A DNA stretch of 46,482 bases. It comes from UBA2108 sp002713215. Lineage in GTDB: Bacteria; Bacteroidota; Bacteroidia; Flavobacteriales_G; Salibacteraceae. Below, one piece after another: positions 8,663-17,014 of the stretch (position 1 is the stretch's first letter; every line of letters begins with the position of its first letter). The notes beneath the pieces are model-generated. The model ran no database searches, was not told the origin of the DNA, and saw nothing but the letters and a program-made list of their open reading frames with translations. The stretch spans positions 1-46,482 of the forward strand of contig CALAPY010000050.1 in the NCBI GenBank assembly GCA_937891015.1, in the 5' to 3' direction. The position numbers and the translations under genes were made by a program.

Positions 8663-10717
8663 ATGAAGAAACTCGTTGCGCTTGTTTTATTTTTCGTTAT
8701 TGCCCTGACTTATGTAGCTAGTTCTCAGACTAGTTTGTCTGAATCTCAGCAAAAGAAAATTCTAAGACAAGCACGAAATTATTTATACGCTGCAGAGTAT
8801 ACCGAGGCCTTTCCTCTATACAGTGAACTCTATAAAGCAGACTCGAATAACTCGATATACAACTATGAATTGGGTATTTGTATCTACGAAGGATCTCGTG
8901 ATAAACTTAAATCGAAAAAGTATTTTGAGAAAATTGTGGAGTTGGATGAAAGGGAAGAAAAACCAGAACTTTTCTATTACCTGGGTCGATTATATCATTT
9001 GGAACATAACTTCCTATTTGCTACGGCAGCATACAGTACATACATAGCGGAGGGATTACCTCCAGGAAAAGTGGGTACGGAAATGGAGGCCGAAGTAGAG
9101 GCTTATATTTTACAATGTGAAGATGGTAAAGATTTGCTGGAATTGAATAGTCATATTCTGGAGAGTGTTCAGAAGAAATCGAAAGATGTTACAAAGTTCG
9201 ATATTGATTCCAATCATTACCTTACTTTGGAAAACCTGGGAGAAGAAATCAACAGTAGTTTCGATGAACATAGTCCATTAATTATTGATAACCGGGAGGT
9301 GTTACTATTTACTTCGAGAAGAAACGGATCTACCGGTGGTGAGCTATTTTCTGACGGTCAATATTACGAGGATATTTATATGGCCAATTTTCGAAATGGA
9401 ATTTGGGCAGAGGTTAACAATGTGAACAACTCCGATTATTTTAATGGGGCTTATCAGAATTCGGCAGACCACAACTCCACGGTGTCTATTTCAGAAGATG
9501 AAAATGAATTATTCATTTATTCGAACAACCACATTGATGTTCTTAATCGTAAAGATGGAACCTGGTTGCCGTTGGAAAAATTTAGCCAGAATTTCAATCG
9601 TGCCGGTGTTCAGATCTCAAGCGTAACCATTTCTCCGGATTTAAAATCGCTTTATATCGACGCTGAAAGGTATGACAGTTATGGAGGGAGGGATTTATAT
9701 AGAGCAACGCTACAGGATGATGGTTCCTGGGGAGAGATGCAGCATCTGGGACCGAAGATCAATACCGAATTTGATGAGGTTTCTCCTTTTTTACTTAATG
9801 ATACCGTTCTTTATTTTTCTTCTAAGGGGCATTCCAGTATTGGAGGTTGGGACGTATTTGTAACCCATAAAACGGATACGGGATGGACGGTACCTGAAAA
9901 TTTAGGTATTCCGGTAAATACGCCATATGACGAAGTGAACTACATGATCGATCACGAAGGAGATAAGGCATACTATTGTTCAAGTCGCGAAGGCGGTTAC
10001 GGTGGTTTTGATATCTATACCATAACAACTACAGTTCAGCGCGAAATTGATGAAGAGGACTTTAAGAAGTTGGAACAGGGTGATACAACCGAAGAGAGAA
10101 TATTGGTTGTAGATAATGTTGAGGTTGATGAAAATGGAAAATTGACCCCTGCTACATTAGCTGCATTGAATGATGCCCAAAAGCAGTTAGCCGCTAATCC
10201 TAATTTGAAGGTCGAAATAAAAGCTAGTGCTCCCGGAAAGAATGGACATGATATAGCCAAGAAAAATGCAGAATTGGCAATGGGTGTTTTGGTTAGTGCC
10301 GGAATTAGTAAGGACAGAATATCGCTTACATATCAATCGTCTGATACAATTGCCTCATCCGGACCACTTAAGGCCAATTATGAAGAAACAATTTACTTTG
10401 GTTCAGCTTCTAAATACGTTACAGAGTGGAGCCAGGAAAAGAAAATGAAGCCCTTGTTGGAATACTTAAAAGGAAATACAACAGGTACCATCTATTTGAG
10501 TGGTCATACCGATCATGTTGGAGATACTGAATACAACTTGACACTATCAAGAGAAAGAACGGATTCAGTTGAAAAATTCCTAAGGGATAATGGTATCACC
10601 AATAAGATTAGGAAAGAATATTTCGGAGAGGCAAGCCCTCGCTATACCATAGAAGAAGTAACTACAGACCCTAAACAACTTATATACAATAGAAGGGTTA
10701 AAATAGTTGTATTTTAA
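8663..10717 (+). CDS. OmpA-family envelope protein with TPR-like, PD40 propeller and two OmpA domains
   Basis: From the ATG at 8663 this is a 684-residue protein with a signal peptide ending VASSQ. Residues about 20-110 form TPR-like helices (YAAEYTEAFPLYSELYKAD). Residues about 195-460 carry PD40/WD40-like blades (DEHSPLIIDNREVLLFTSRR, FDEVSPFLLNDTVLYFSSKGH, GGYGGFDIYTI). The C-terminal OmpA domain holds GHTDHVGDTEYNLTLSRERTDSV, the peptidoglycan-binding signature. The preceding segment (about 480-560) has an OmpA-like pattern too (AALNDAQKQLAANPNLKVEI, then KKNAELAMGVLVSAGI). The protein resembles the PorE/OmpA class that anchors outer-membrane or T9SS assemblies to peptidoglycan. It has its own promoter and is not next to a PorP/SprF gene. 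The start was set by the promoter box at 8632-8639 and the signal peptide. Confidence 0.85.
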   Translation: MKKLVALVLFFVIALTYVASSQTSLSESQQKKILRQARNYLYAAEYTEAFPLYSELYKADSNNSIYNYELGICIYEGSRDKLKSKKYFEKIVELDEREEKPELFYYLGRLYHLEHNFLFATAAYSTYIAEGLPPGKVGTEMEAEVEAYILQCEDGKDLLELNSHILESVQKKSKDVTKFDIDSNHYLTLENLGEEINSSFDEHSPLIIDNREVLLFTSRRNGSTGGELFSDGQYYEDIYMANFRNGIWAEVNNVNNSDYFNGAYQNSADHNSTVSISEDENELFIYSNNHIDVLNRKDGTWLPLEKFSQNFNRAGVQISSVTISPDLKSLYIDAERYDSYGGRDLYRATLQDDGSWGEMQHLGPKINTEFDEVSPFLLNDTVLYFSSKGHSSIGGWDVFVTHKTDTGWTVPENLGIPVNTPYDEVNYMIDHEGDKAYYCSSREGGYGGFDIYTITTTVQREIDEEDFKKLEQGDTTEERILVVDNVEVDENGKLTPATLAALNDAQKQLAANPNLKVEIKASAPGKNGHDIAKKNAELAMGVLVSAGISKDRISLTYQSSDTIASSGPLKANYEETIYFGSASKYVTEWSQEKKMKPLLEYLKGNTTGTIYLSGHTDHVGDTEYNLTLSRERTDSVEKFLRDNGITNKIRKEYFGEASPRYTIEEVTTDPKQLIYNRRVKIVVF

Positions 10718-10729
10718 TTGAACTTCCTT

Positions 10730-10761
10730 AGTCTCATTTCAATTTCTGAGACTTAAATTTG
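10730..10761 (+). promoter_or_regulatory. Inverted repeat abutting fabG promoter box
   Basis: AGTCTCA (10730-10736) and TGAGACT (10747-10753) are perfect 7-bp inverted arms with a 10-base loop. They run directly into TAAATTTG (10754-10761), an exact -7 element. The box ends five bases before the fabG ATG. The repeat covers the promoter spacer, so an operator for a fatty-acid regulator is plausible. It could instead be a weak terminator for the OmpA gene ending at 10717. Confidence 0.5.
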
Positions 10762-10765
10762 CGAA

Positions 10766-11518
10766 ATGGATTTACTATCAGGAAAAGTATCGATTGTAAC
10801 AGGAGCGTCGAGAGGAATTGGTAAAGGTATTGCTCAACTTTTTGCTCAGCATGGCTCTGACGTTGCGTTTACTTATATGTCGTCGGATGAGAAAGCAAAG
10901 GCCTTTGAGGCTGAATTGAAAGAACTGGGTGTTAATGCCAAAGCGTACAAATCCAACGCTTCGGATTTTAGCGCTTGTGAGGAGTTGATAAAAAATGTTC
11001 TGGCTGACTTTGGAGGTCGAATCGATGTTGTGATAAACAATGCTGGTATTACCAAAGACAATCTTTTAATGCGAATGACCGAGGAAATGTGGGACGATGT
11101 AATGAACACTAACCTTAAGTCGGTATTTAGCATGACCAAAGCAGTACAACGTACTATGCTTAAGCAAAGGGCAGGGTCCATTGTCAACCTAAGTTCGGTG
11201 GTTGGAGTTCAGGGCAATGCAGGTCAAAGCAATTATGCAGCAAGTAAAGCCGGAATTTTAGGATTTACGCGGTCGATAGCTCAGGAACTTGGCTCTAGAA
11301 ACATTAGATGCAATGCTGTTGCTCCTGGGTTTATTGAAACAGAAATGACTGGCGCTTTACCAGAAGAAACCGTTCAGCAATGGAGGGATTCAATTCCTTT
11401 GAAACGAGGAGGTACGCCAGAAGATGTGGCCAATTTGTGTTTGTTCCTAGCATCTGACCTTTCGGCATACATTACAGGGCAAACCATGAACGTTGATGGG
11501 GGAATGCTCCCGAGCTAA
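10766..11518 (+). CDS. fabG: 3-oxoacyl-[acyl-carrier-protein] reductase
   Basis: This is a 250-residue short-chain dehydrogenase of FabG length. The cofactor motif TGASRGIG is at residues 12-19 and NNAG at 91-94. The catalytic triad is Ser144, Tyr157 and Lys161 (SSVVG... NYAASKAG). The C-terminal part has IETEMT, IPLKRGGTPEDVANLCLFLAS and the ending YITGQTMNVDGG, all typical of FabG. It reduces beta-ketoacyl-ACP to beta-hydroxyacyl-ACP with NADPH in fatty acid elongation in the cytoplasm. It has its own promoter at 10754-10761. The next gene starts about 95 bases later after a repeat-rich spacer, so co-transcription is uncertain. Confidence 0.92.
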   Translation: MDLLSGKVSIVTGASRGIGKGIAQLFAQHGSDVAFTYMSSDEKAKAFEAELKELGVNAKAYKSNASDFSACEELIKNVLADFGGRIDVVINNAGITKDNLLMRMTEEMWDDVMNTNLKSVFSMTKAVQRTMLKQRAGSIVNLSSVVGVQGNAGQSNYAASKAGILGFTRSIAQELGSRNIRCNAVAPGFIETEMTGALPEETVQQWRDSIPLKRGGTPEDVANLCLFLASDLSAYITGQTMNVDGGMLPS

Positions 11519-11520
11519 CA

Positions 11521-11589
11521 CTTTTTAAGATCAACCCAAACTTTTTTAGATCAATTTTGGTGGTGAGTAACGTTGCTTATGTCAACGTT
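11521..11589. repeat. Direct and inverted repeats between fabG and the VWA-like gene
   Basis: Two near-identical 14-mers, CTTTTTAAGATCAA (11521-11534) and CTTTTTTAGATCAA (11541-11554), sit 20 bases apart. They are followed by a perfect inverted repeat, AACGTTG (11569-11575) and CAACGTT (11583-11589), with a 7-base loop. There is no T-run after the hairpin, so it looks more like regulatory binding sites for the gene at 11615 than a terminator. Confidence 0.4.
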
Positions 11590-11614
11590 GGTCTAAATTA
11601 GATTATTGAATTGA

Positions 11615-13702
11615 ATGCTTGACTTTTCGTACCCATTATGGTATTTGATTGTATGTGTATTATTTAGCCTGGGGTTAAGCATTTTTCTGTACTTCTATAA
11701 TTCGGTTCACCTATCCAAACCCTGGCGGGCTGGACTTTTCTTACTTCGGTTTTTGGTATTGTTTGCGCTAAGCGCATTGCTGCTTAAACCCATTCTTAAG
11801 TATGCTTCTATAAGTTACGAGAAGCCCATAATTCTTGTAGGTATCGATAATTCCAAGAGTATATTACTGGGTAAGGACTCCGCCACCTACAAATCTGAAC
11901 TGGCCAATAAAATAGAAGAATTAAAATCAAACTTATCAGCTGAGTTCGAGGTTAAAACCTTGCTTATAGGTGATGAAATAGTAAGTGGAGATAAAATTGA
12001 CTTTAGCGAAAAGGCAAGTAATCTGTCTTCATTTATGGATTATGTAAATGATAATTATGCCTATGATAATGTAAGTGCCGGAGTATTAATAAGCGATGGT
12101 ATTTTTAATAAGGCTACCAATCCAAACTACAAGAAGTGGAACATTGATGGAGGGTTGTATACTGTTGCCTTGGGAGATTCTTCGCAAATGAGTGATCAAA
12201 AACTAACCAACGTCAGAAGTAATTCCATTGCATTTTTAGGGAATAAATTTCCAATTAACGTCAACCTTCAAATCGATGGGTTTATCGGTCAAAAGTCGAT
12301 GGTTAAAATAGTTGGCTATGGCAAAGAGATTTACAGTCAGGAAATTGAAATTACATCCAACAGTTTAAATCTCGAATTTCAGCACCTGGCAGATGCTGAA
12401 AAAGTTGGATTACAAAAATTCACCGTAAAAATCCTATCCCTGGAGGGTGAGCTTAACACGATTAATAATGAACAGGTTTTTTATGTTAAGGTGAAGGATA
12501 AAAGGCAAAAAATTCTCATGGCTTATGACTTCCCACATCCCGATATTGCAGCTATTCGCAGAAGCATTGAAGATGAGGAAAGCTATGAAGTGAAGATGTA
12601 TAGGACAAAGGACCTACTTAAATTGGACAAGGAAAACATAGAGGAAAACTTTAACCTGATTGTTGCTTTCCAAATTCCAACAGGCGACCAAAAGTCCAAA
12701 AAAGCCTTTAGTTTACTTCGATCCTGCAATACTCCGCAGTGGTATATTTCTTCATCTCACACCGATCATTTGTTGTTATTCAATTCGGACAAGGGGATTG
12801 AATGGAAGGGACAATCAGACAAAAACAACTCGGTACAAGGAAGTATTAACGCAAATTTCGATCTGTTTACCATTACGAATGATAAGGGAGTTCAGACCGA
12901 ATACCCTCCTGTGAAAGTTCCTTTTGGAGTATTGAATTATTCAGTAGGTTCTCAGGTGTTGAGTTTCCAAACAGTTAGCGGCATTATAACCCAGTATCCA
13001 CTGTGGTTGTTTACTTCCTCCGCTGAAGGTATTCGAAAATCTTACTTTTTTGGAGAAGGAATCTGGCATTGGAAAATGTCGGAGTATGAGCACAGTGGAA
13101 CGTATGATTTATTTGACGAAACGGTAACCAAAACGGTTCAATACCTGGCGTCGAAAAAAGATGTCTCACGCTTTAGGGTTTATTGCGAAACCAGTTTTTA
13201 TGAAAACGATCCCATTGAATTGAATGCTGAATTTTATAACCTGTCTTATGAATTAATTAATGAACCCAATGTGTCCGTTCAGGTTCGGAACGAAGAAGGA
13301 GATTTATACGAACTGGAAATGGTTAGGAAAGGAAGCAAATACTACTTAAACGTAGGTAAACTTTCACCTGGCAAATTCAGTTACAAGGCTAGCGTTAATC
13401 ACCAGGGAAAAGAAATGGTTAAGTCAGGAGAGTTTTCAGTTAAAAAGTTGGATACAGAGTATAAAAACCTACAAGCTGATTTTAACCTAATGCGAGGACT
13501 CGCTCAAAAGAATGGAGGAAAGTTTTATACCTACAATAAATGGGATGAGTTTAGTGCAGAATTAAAGCAAAAGAAGGCGGTTCAACGGTCTTATGAAGAA
13601 GTAGAAATTAAGGATTTAATCCATCAGAAGTGGTTGTTCGCTTTGCTGGTTCTAATCATTGGATTGGAATGGTTAATTCGGAAAAGGGAAGGGGTAATTT
13701 AA
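11615..13702 (+). CDS. Membrane protein with VWA-like domain
   Basis: This is a 695-residue protein with two N-terminal membrane helices (about 7-27 and 37-60) and a C-terminal one (WLFALLVLIIGLEWL, about 672-688). Between them, a region starting near residue 72 has ILVGIDNSKS, a DxSxS metal-site pattern as in von Willebrand A domains, followed by VSAGVLISDGIFNKATNP. The middle and C-terminal parts look like Ig-like domains (FQIPTGDQ..., VQVRNEEGDLYELEMVRKG). This architecture is common in Bacteroidota as an uncharacterised VWA/BatA-like membrane protein, probably with most of its mass in the periplasm. It follows fabG on the same strand, but the repeat-rich spacer suggests separate control. 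Function is unknown. Confidence 0.7.
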   Translation: MLDFSYPLWYLIVCVLFSLGLSIFLYFYNSVHLSKPWRAGLFLLRFLVLFALSALLLKPILKYASISYEKPIILVGIDNSKSILLGKDSATYKSELANKIEELKSNLSAEFEVKTLLIGDEIVSGDKIDFSEKASNLSSFMDYVNDNYAYDNVSAGVLISDGIFNKATNPNYKKWNIDGGLYTVALGDSSQMSDQKLTNVRSNSIAFLGNKFPINVNLQIDGFIGQKSMVKIVGYGKEIYSQEIEITSNSLNLEFQHLADAEKVGLQKFTVKILSLEGELNTINNEQVFYVKVKDKRQKILMAYDFPHPDIAAIRRSIEDEESYEVKMYRTKDLLKLDKENIEENFNLIVAFQIPTGDQKSKKAFSLLRSCNTPQWYISSSHTDHLLLFNSDKGIEWKGQSDKNNSVQGSINANFDLFTITNDKGVQTEYPPVKVPFGVLNYSVGSQVLSFQTVSGIITQYPLWLFTSSAEGIRKSYFFGEGIWHWKMSEYEHSGTYDLFDETVTKTVQYLASKKDVSRFRVYCETSFYENDPIELNAEFYNLSYELINEPNVSVQVRNEEGDLYELEMVRKGSKYYLNVGKLSPGKFSYKASVNHQGKEMVKSGEFSVKKLDTEYKNLQADFNLMRGLAQKNGGKFYTYNKWDEFSAELKQKKAVQRSYEEVEIKDLIHQKWLFALLVLIIGLEWLIRKREGVI

Positions 13703-13719
13703 AATTCGATTGAGGGATC

Positions 13720-14118
13720 TTACTCCAAACTCGCTGTTATCTCGTCTTTTATTCGCTGGAGTTTTGCTAAACTCAATGGCTTGGTAATATAGTTTGTAAC
13801 CATTGGGTGGTCCTCACTTTTTTTAATATCATCTGGTGAGATAGAAGAAGTAAGCATAAATATTCGAGGGAATTTGAAATTAATTCGACCATCCAGCAAG
13901 TCCAGAAACTCCCAACCATTCATTATTGGCATGTTTATGTCGAGGAAAATAAGTTCCGGGAGTTCCTCTTCATTGGCCAAAAACATTTCGAAAGCAGCCC
14001 TTCCATTTATGGCAACCAGTACTTCTTCGCTGATATCCAATCTCTTAAGAAGCTTAGTATTTATAAGGTTTTGGATTGGATCATCGTCAATTAGAAGTAT
14101 TTTCTGAATCTTGTTCAT
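13720..14118 (-). CDS. Single-domain response regulator (CheY-like receiver)
   Basis: This 132-residue protein is a receiver domain only. An acidic cluster LIDDDP lies at residues 9-14, the phosphoacceptor is Asp60 (LIFLDINMP), the conserved Thr/Ser is in MLTSS, and Lys is in NYITKPL. There is no output domain. Such stand-alone receivers work as phosphorelay intermediates or partners of hybrid kinases; no kinase gene is nearby. It is convergent with the VWA-like gene and divergent from the cobalamin riboswitch operon. Confidence 0.88.
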   Translation of the reverse strand: MNKIQKILLIDDDPIQNLINTKLLKRLDISEEVLVAINGRAAFEMFLANEEELPELIFLDINMPIMNGWEFLDLLDGRINFKFPRIFMLTSSISPDDIKKSEDHPMVTNYITKPLSLAKLQRIKDEITASLE

Positions 14119-14273
14119 TTATTTTCTTAGTACAGGTTTGAACGTCGAAAATTAATAAAGGTTTCCATTCAGGCAAATTAAATGAATCATAATTGTCATA
14201 ATATTTACGACTTCAATTAACGCTACTTTTCTCGTTTGATGTAATTTCGCTTTTGGATTTTGGTGTCATCAAA

Positions 14274-14452
14274 ATCGTTTCGAAATTGATGATGAAAAGG
14301 GAATTTCGTGAAATTCGAAAACTGTACCCGCAGCTGTAAAGTTCGGAGCTTGAATTTAATTTAAGTATAAGCTTTCTACCACAGCCACTCTCAAAAAACG
14401 AGGGGAAGGCAAGAAAGTGAACAAAGTCAGAAGACCTGCCAATTTCAACGAT
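14274..14452 (+). ncRNA. Cobalamin riboswitch
   Basis: Conserved elements appear in the right order. They are AAAAGGGAAT with GTGAAATTC (about 14294-14315), CTGTACCCGCAGCTGTAAA (14322-14340, compare the CCCGCAACTGT core), AGCCACTC (about 14384-14391), GGGGAAGGC (14402-14410) and GTCAGAAGACCTGCC (14426-14440), the B12 box. The closing stem pairs ATCGTT (14274-14279) plus GAAATTG with CAATTTC plus AACGAT (14447-14452). The following 50 bases to the ATG at 14505 contain GGTTCGGGAAAAACC and ACTAATTAGT and presumably form the expression platform. Adenosyl- or other cobamide binding should repress the four downstream genes. A promoter-like TAATTTCG lies at 14242-14249. Confidence 0.92.
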
Positions 14453-14504
14453 AAGTATGGGTTCGGGAAAAACCTGTAATTATAAATGTGTTAACTAATT
14501 AGTA

Positions 14505-16022
14505 ATGTTTAAAAATGTAATTTGTGGATTATCCCTTTTGGGGTCTGTTTGTGCGTATGGGCAAACGGTAAGTGGTTTTGAAAATGTGATTTCAGTGGTA
14601 GATTCAGCCTACAACGGATCTGACCTCAATCATGGGAAAATAAGTGGAGCCGGTCATTTCTGGAACACTTATAATAAAACGTGGGGAAGTTGGACCGGCT
14701 TTTCCATTTCGAGTAAGACAGACACAGTAAAAGCCGACTGGAGCAATCAATATTCTTCCATTTCAGGAATGGGTGCAAATTCAAGCTTAAGTTACGCAGT
14801 GGCCTATTCCAATGCCTATGTAACCTTTACCGAATCTATGAATGGTGATTCAGTAGTTGGGGTTTCACTAAACAATTCAACCTATGCTTATAAAACTATT
14901 CGCGATGGAGGAGCCTTTAGTAAAAAGTTTGGCGGAACCTCCGGAAACGATACCGATTATTTTAAAGTTGTTCTTACTGGAATGCTCCATGGAAACAAAA
15001 CCGGTGAGGTTGTTTTCTATTTGGCAGATTATCGTTTTACAGATAACTTAAAGGACTACATAGTTAAAGATTGGACCTGGGTAGATTTAACCAGCCTTGG
15101 CAGTATTGATGAGCTTGAGTTGTATTTTGAATCTACCGATAAAGGGCAATGGGGAATAAATACACCTACCTATGTATGCCTCGATAGCCTGGTATACAAG
15201 AACAGCGGCAGTAAATTTAGGCCCGTAGCTACAAATGATCAGTTTTTAACCGCATTTGATGGCGTTAATGATGCCTATTCAGTTCTTGCCAATGATAAAG
15301 ACCCTGACGGAACATTGAAAGCTTCTAACTTGAAATTACTTAATTCCTTCGCTCAAGGAACAACTACCATTGAAGCCGATGGAAAAATTAAGATGGCTCC
15401 AAACTCCAGTGCCTATGGATGGGATACATGCGATTACATAATAACTGATGCGGACTTCCTTGCTGACACCGCTCAATTTAGACTATTAATTAATGATGAG
15501 CCCGAGGCAAAAGACGATGAGTTTATTGTTCTTTCGGCTGATTCTGCTACCATAGAAATATTAAAGAATGACATTGATGAAGCAACGGATTCTTTGAAGG
15601 TGACGATAAGAAAACAACCTAACAAGGGTACTGCCTATATTTCTACGGATAACCAGTTAGTTTATAAACCCAATGGAACTCTTGGAAATGACACCTTGCG
15701 CTATCAAATTGAAGACGAATATGGATTGATAGATTCGGCGGAAGTACATTTAATCCTTGACCTTACTTTTTCAGTTGCACAAGAGAATTCAGCCATTAGC
15801 TTCTCGGTGTATCCCAATCCGGCAAATGACTTTATTCACATCGATCTGGAACAAGGAGCAAAGGTGAACTACTCCCTGACGGATTTAAGCGGCCGAACAA
15901 CTAAATTTGGTATCATTAGTGACTCAGAGGTTCTTTTAGTATCTGATCTTCCCAAAGGAGTCTACATTCTTCGGCTTAATGATGGAATGTCAGAAGTTCA
16001 GCAAAAAATCTTGATACAATGA
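14505..16022 (+). CDS. DUF4465 cobamide-operon surface protein with T9SS type A sorting domain
   Basis: This is a 505-residue protein with a signal peptide (residues 1-19, ending AYGQ). The DUF4465 domain spans about 25-240: WTGFSISSKTDT, NQYSSISGMGANSSLSYAV, TYAYKTIRDGGAFSKKFGG, FYLADYRF, WTWVDLTSLG and STDKGQWGINTPTYVCLDSL. Two Ig-like modules follow (NDAYSVLANDKDPDG..., DSATIEILKNDIDEATD...). The last about 75 residues are a type A sorting domain (FSVYPNPANDFIHID... GVYILRLND). Members of this family recur in B12-regulated operons of Bacteroidota, so a surface role in capturing cobamides is likely; I recall possible kinship with the B12-binding BtuH proteins, but that needs a comparison. 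It is first in the riboswitch operon and overlaps the next gene by ATGA. Confidence 0.85.
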   Translation: MFKNVICGLSLLGSVCAYGQTVSGFENVISVVDSAYNGSDLNHGKISGAGHFWNTYNKTWGSWTGFSISSKTDTVKADWSNQYSSISGMGANSSLSYAVAYSNAYVTFTESMNGDSVVGVSLNNSTYAYKTIRDGGAFSKKFGGTSGNDTDYFKVVLTGMLHGNKTGEVVFYLADYRFTDNLKDYIVKDWTWVDLTSLGSIDELELYFESTDKGQWGINTPTYVCLDSLVYKNSGSKFRPVATNDQFLTAFDGVNDAYSVLANDKDPDGTLKASNLKLLNSFAQGTTTIEADGKIKMAPNSSAYGWDTCDYIITDADFLADTAQFRLLINDEPEAKDDEFIVLSADSATIEILKNDIDEATDSLKVTIRKQPNKGTAYISTDNQLVYKPNGTLGNDTLRYQIEDEYGLIDSAEVHLILDLTFSVAQENSAISFSVYPNPANDFIHIDLEQGAKVNYSLTDLSGRTTKFGIISDSEVLLVSDLPKGVYILRLNDGMSEVQQKILIQ

Positions 16023-17014
16023 GATTTTCAATTACACTGTTACTCCTTGTTGTAAGCTTCGAAACTGTTGCTCAAAATAGTTATGCGCCTGCAGTGGGAC
16101 TCCCTGGCTCAAAAGCTATATATAAGGATTCCAGTATAATAAAATCATGGGCTTCTGCATGCAAGGTGCAACGGGGCTACATTGATATTGCTAATAAAAC
16201 TTCTGGTAAGGTAGATTATGGCAAAGCAGATTACGCTATTGGAAAAAGTGACCCGGGCGTAGTTAGTCTGGGAGATAGTGGAATAGCAACCCTATCGTTC
16301 GACGGAGTTGTACATAACGGCCCAGGTCCGGATTTTTGTGTTTTCGAAAACTCGTTTAGTGATAATTACCTTGAATTGGCATTTGTAGAGGTAAGTTCCG
16401 ATGGAATAAATTATTTCAGGTTTCCTGCTTTCTCCGAGACGGATACGGCAACTCAGGTGGGGCCTTGGGGATTTCTGGAAGCATCAAATTTGTACAACCT
16501 TGCAGGTAAATACCGTGGGCAATACGGAACACCTTTCGACTTGCAGGAAATGGTAAACATTGCAGGCTTAAATGTGGATAGTGTAAAACACATTCGGATG
16601 ATTGACGTCATTGGAAGCATCGATACCAACTATGCGTCGTTCGATAGCAAGGGAAGAAGAATTAATGACCCTTACCCGACCGATATGCCTACAAATAACT
16701 TGTACTCTGGAGGGTTCGACCTGGATGCCGTTGGGTTAATCAATTATACCGGAAAAGTATTTCTTTCAAATCATTATGTTCAACCACGTAGTGCAGAGTT
16801 GAGCGTATTTCCTAATCCGGCTATTGATATACTCAATATTTCCAAGGTTTCAATAAATTCAGTCATTACGGTTTATAACATAGCGGGAGAACGTTTCGAG
16901 GTCAATTCAATTGGGGATTTGCAGTATGACGTTTCGAATCTGAACCTGGGGCTTTATTTGATTGAAGTAAATGATGGGAGAGTAGTTTATAGAGGAAGAT
17001 TTGCCAAGTTATGA
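16019..17014 (+). CDS. T9SS-sorted surface protein of the cobamide operon
   Basis: This is a 331-residue protein with a signal peptide (1-18, ending VAQ). The single beta-rich domain (about 20-245) contains IGKSDPGVVSLGDSGIATLSFDGVVHNGPGPDFCVFENSF, VEVSSDGINYFRFPA and ends GFDLDAVGLIN, a pattern found in cell-surface proteins beside TonB receptors under cobalamin control. A type A sorting domain closes it (ELSVFPNPAIDILNIS... GLYLIEVNDGR). It starts on an ATGA overlap with the DUF4465 gene and ends with another ATGA overlap into the TonB receptor gene, so all three should be made together. A ligand-binding accessory role at the surface is inferred only from context. Confidence 0.8.
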   Translation: MRFSITLLLLVVSFETVAQNSYAPAVGLPGSKAIYKDSSIIKSWASACKVQRGYIDIANKTSGKVDYGKADYAIGKSDPGVVSLGDSGIATLSFDGVVHNGPGPDFCVFENSFSDNYLELAFVEVSSDGINYFRFPAFSETDTATQVGPWGFLEASNLYNLAGKYRGQYGTPFDLQEMVNIAGLNVDSVKHIRMIDVIGSIDTNYASFDSKGRRINDPYPTDMPTNNLYSGGFDLDAVGLINYTGKVFLSNHYVQPRSAELSVFPNPAIDILNISKVSINSVITVYNIAGERFEVNSIGDLQYDVSNLNLGLYLIEVNDGRVVYRGRFAKL

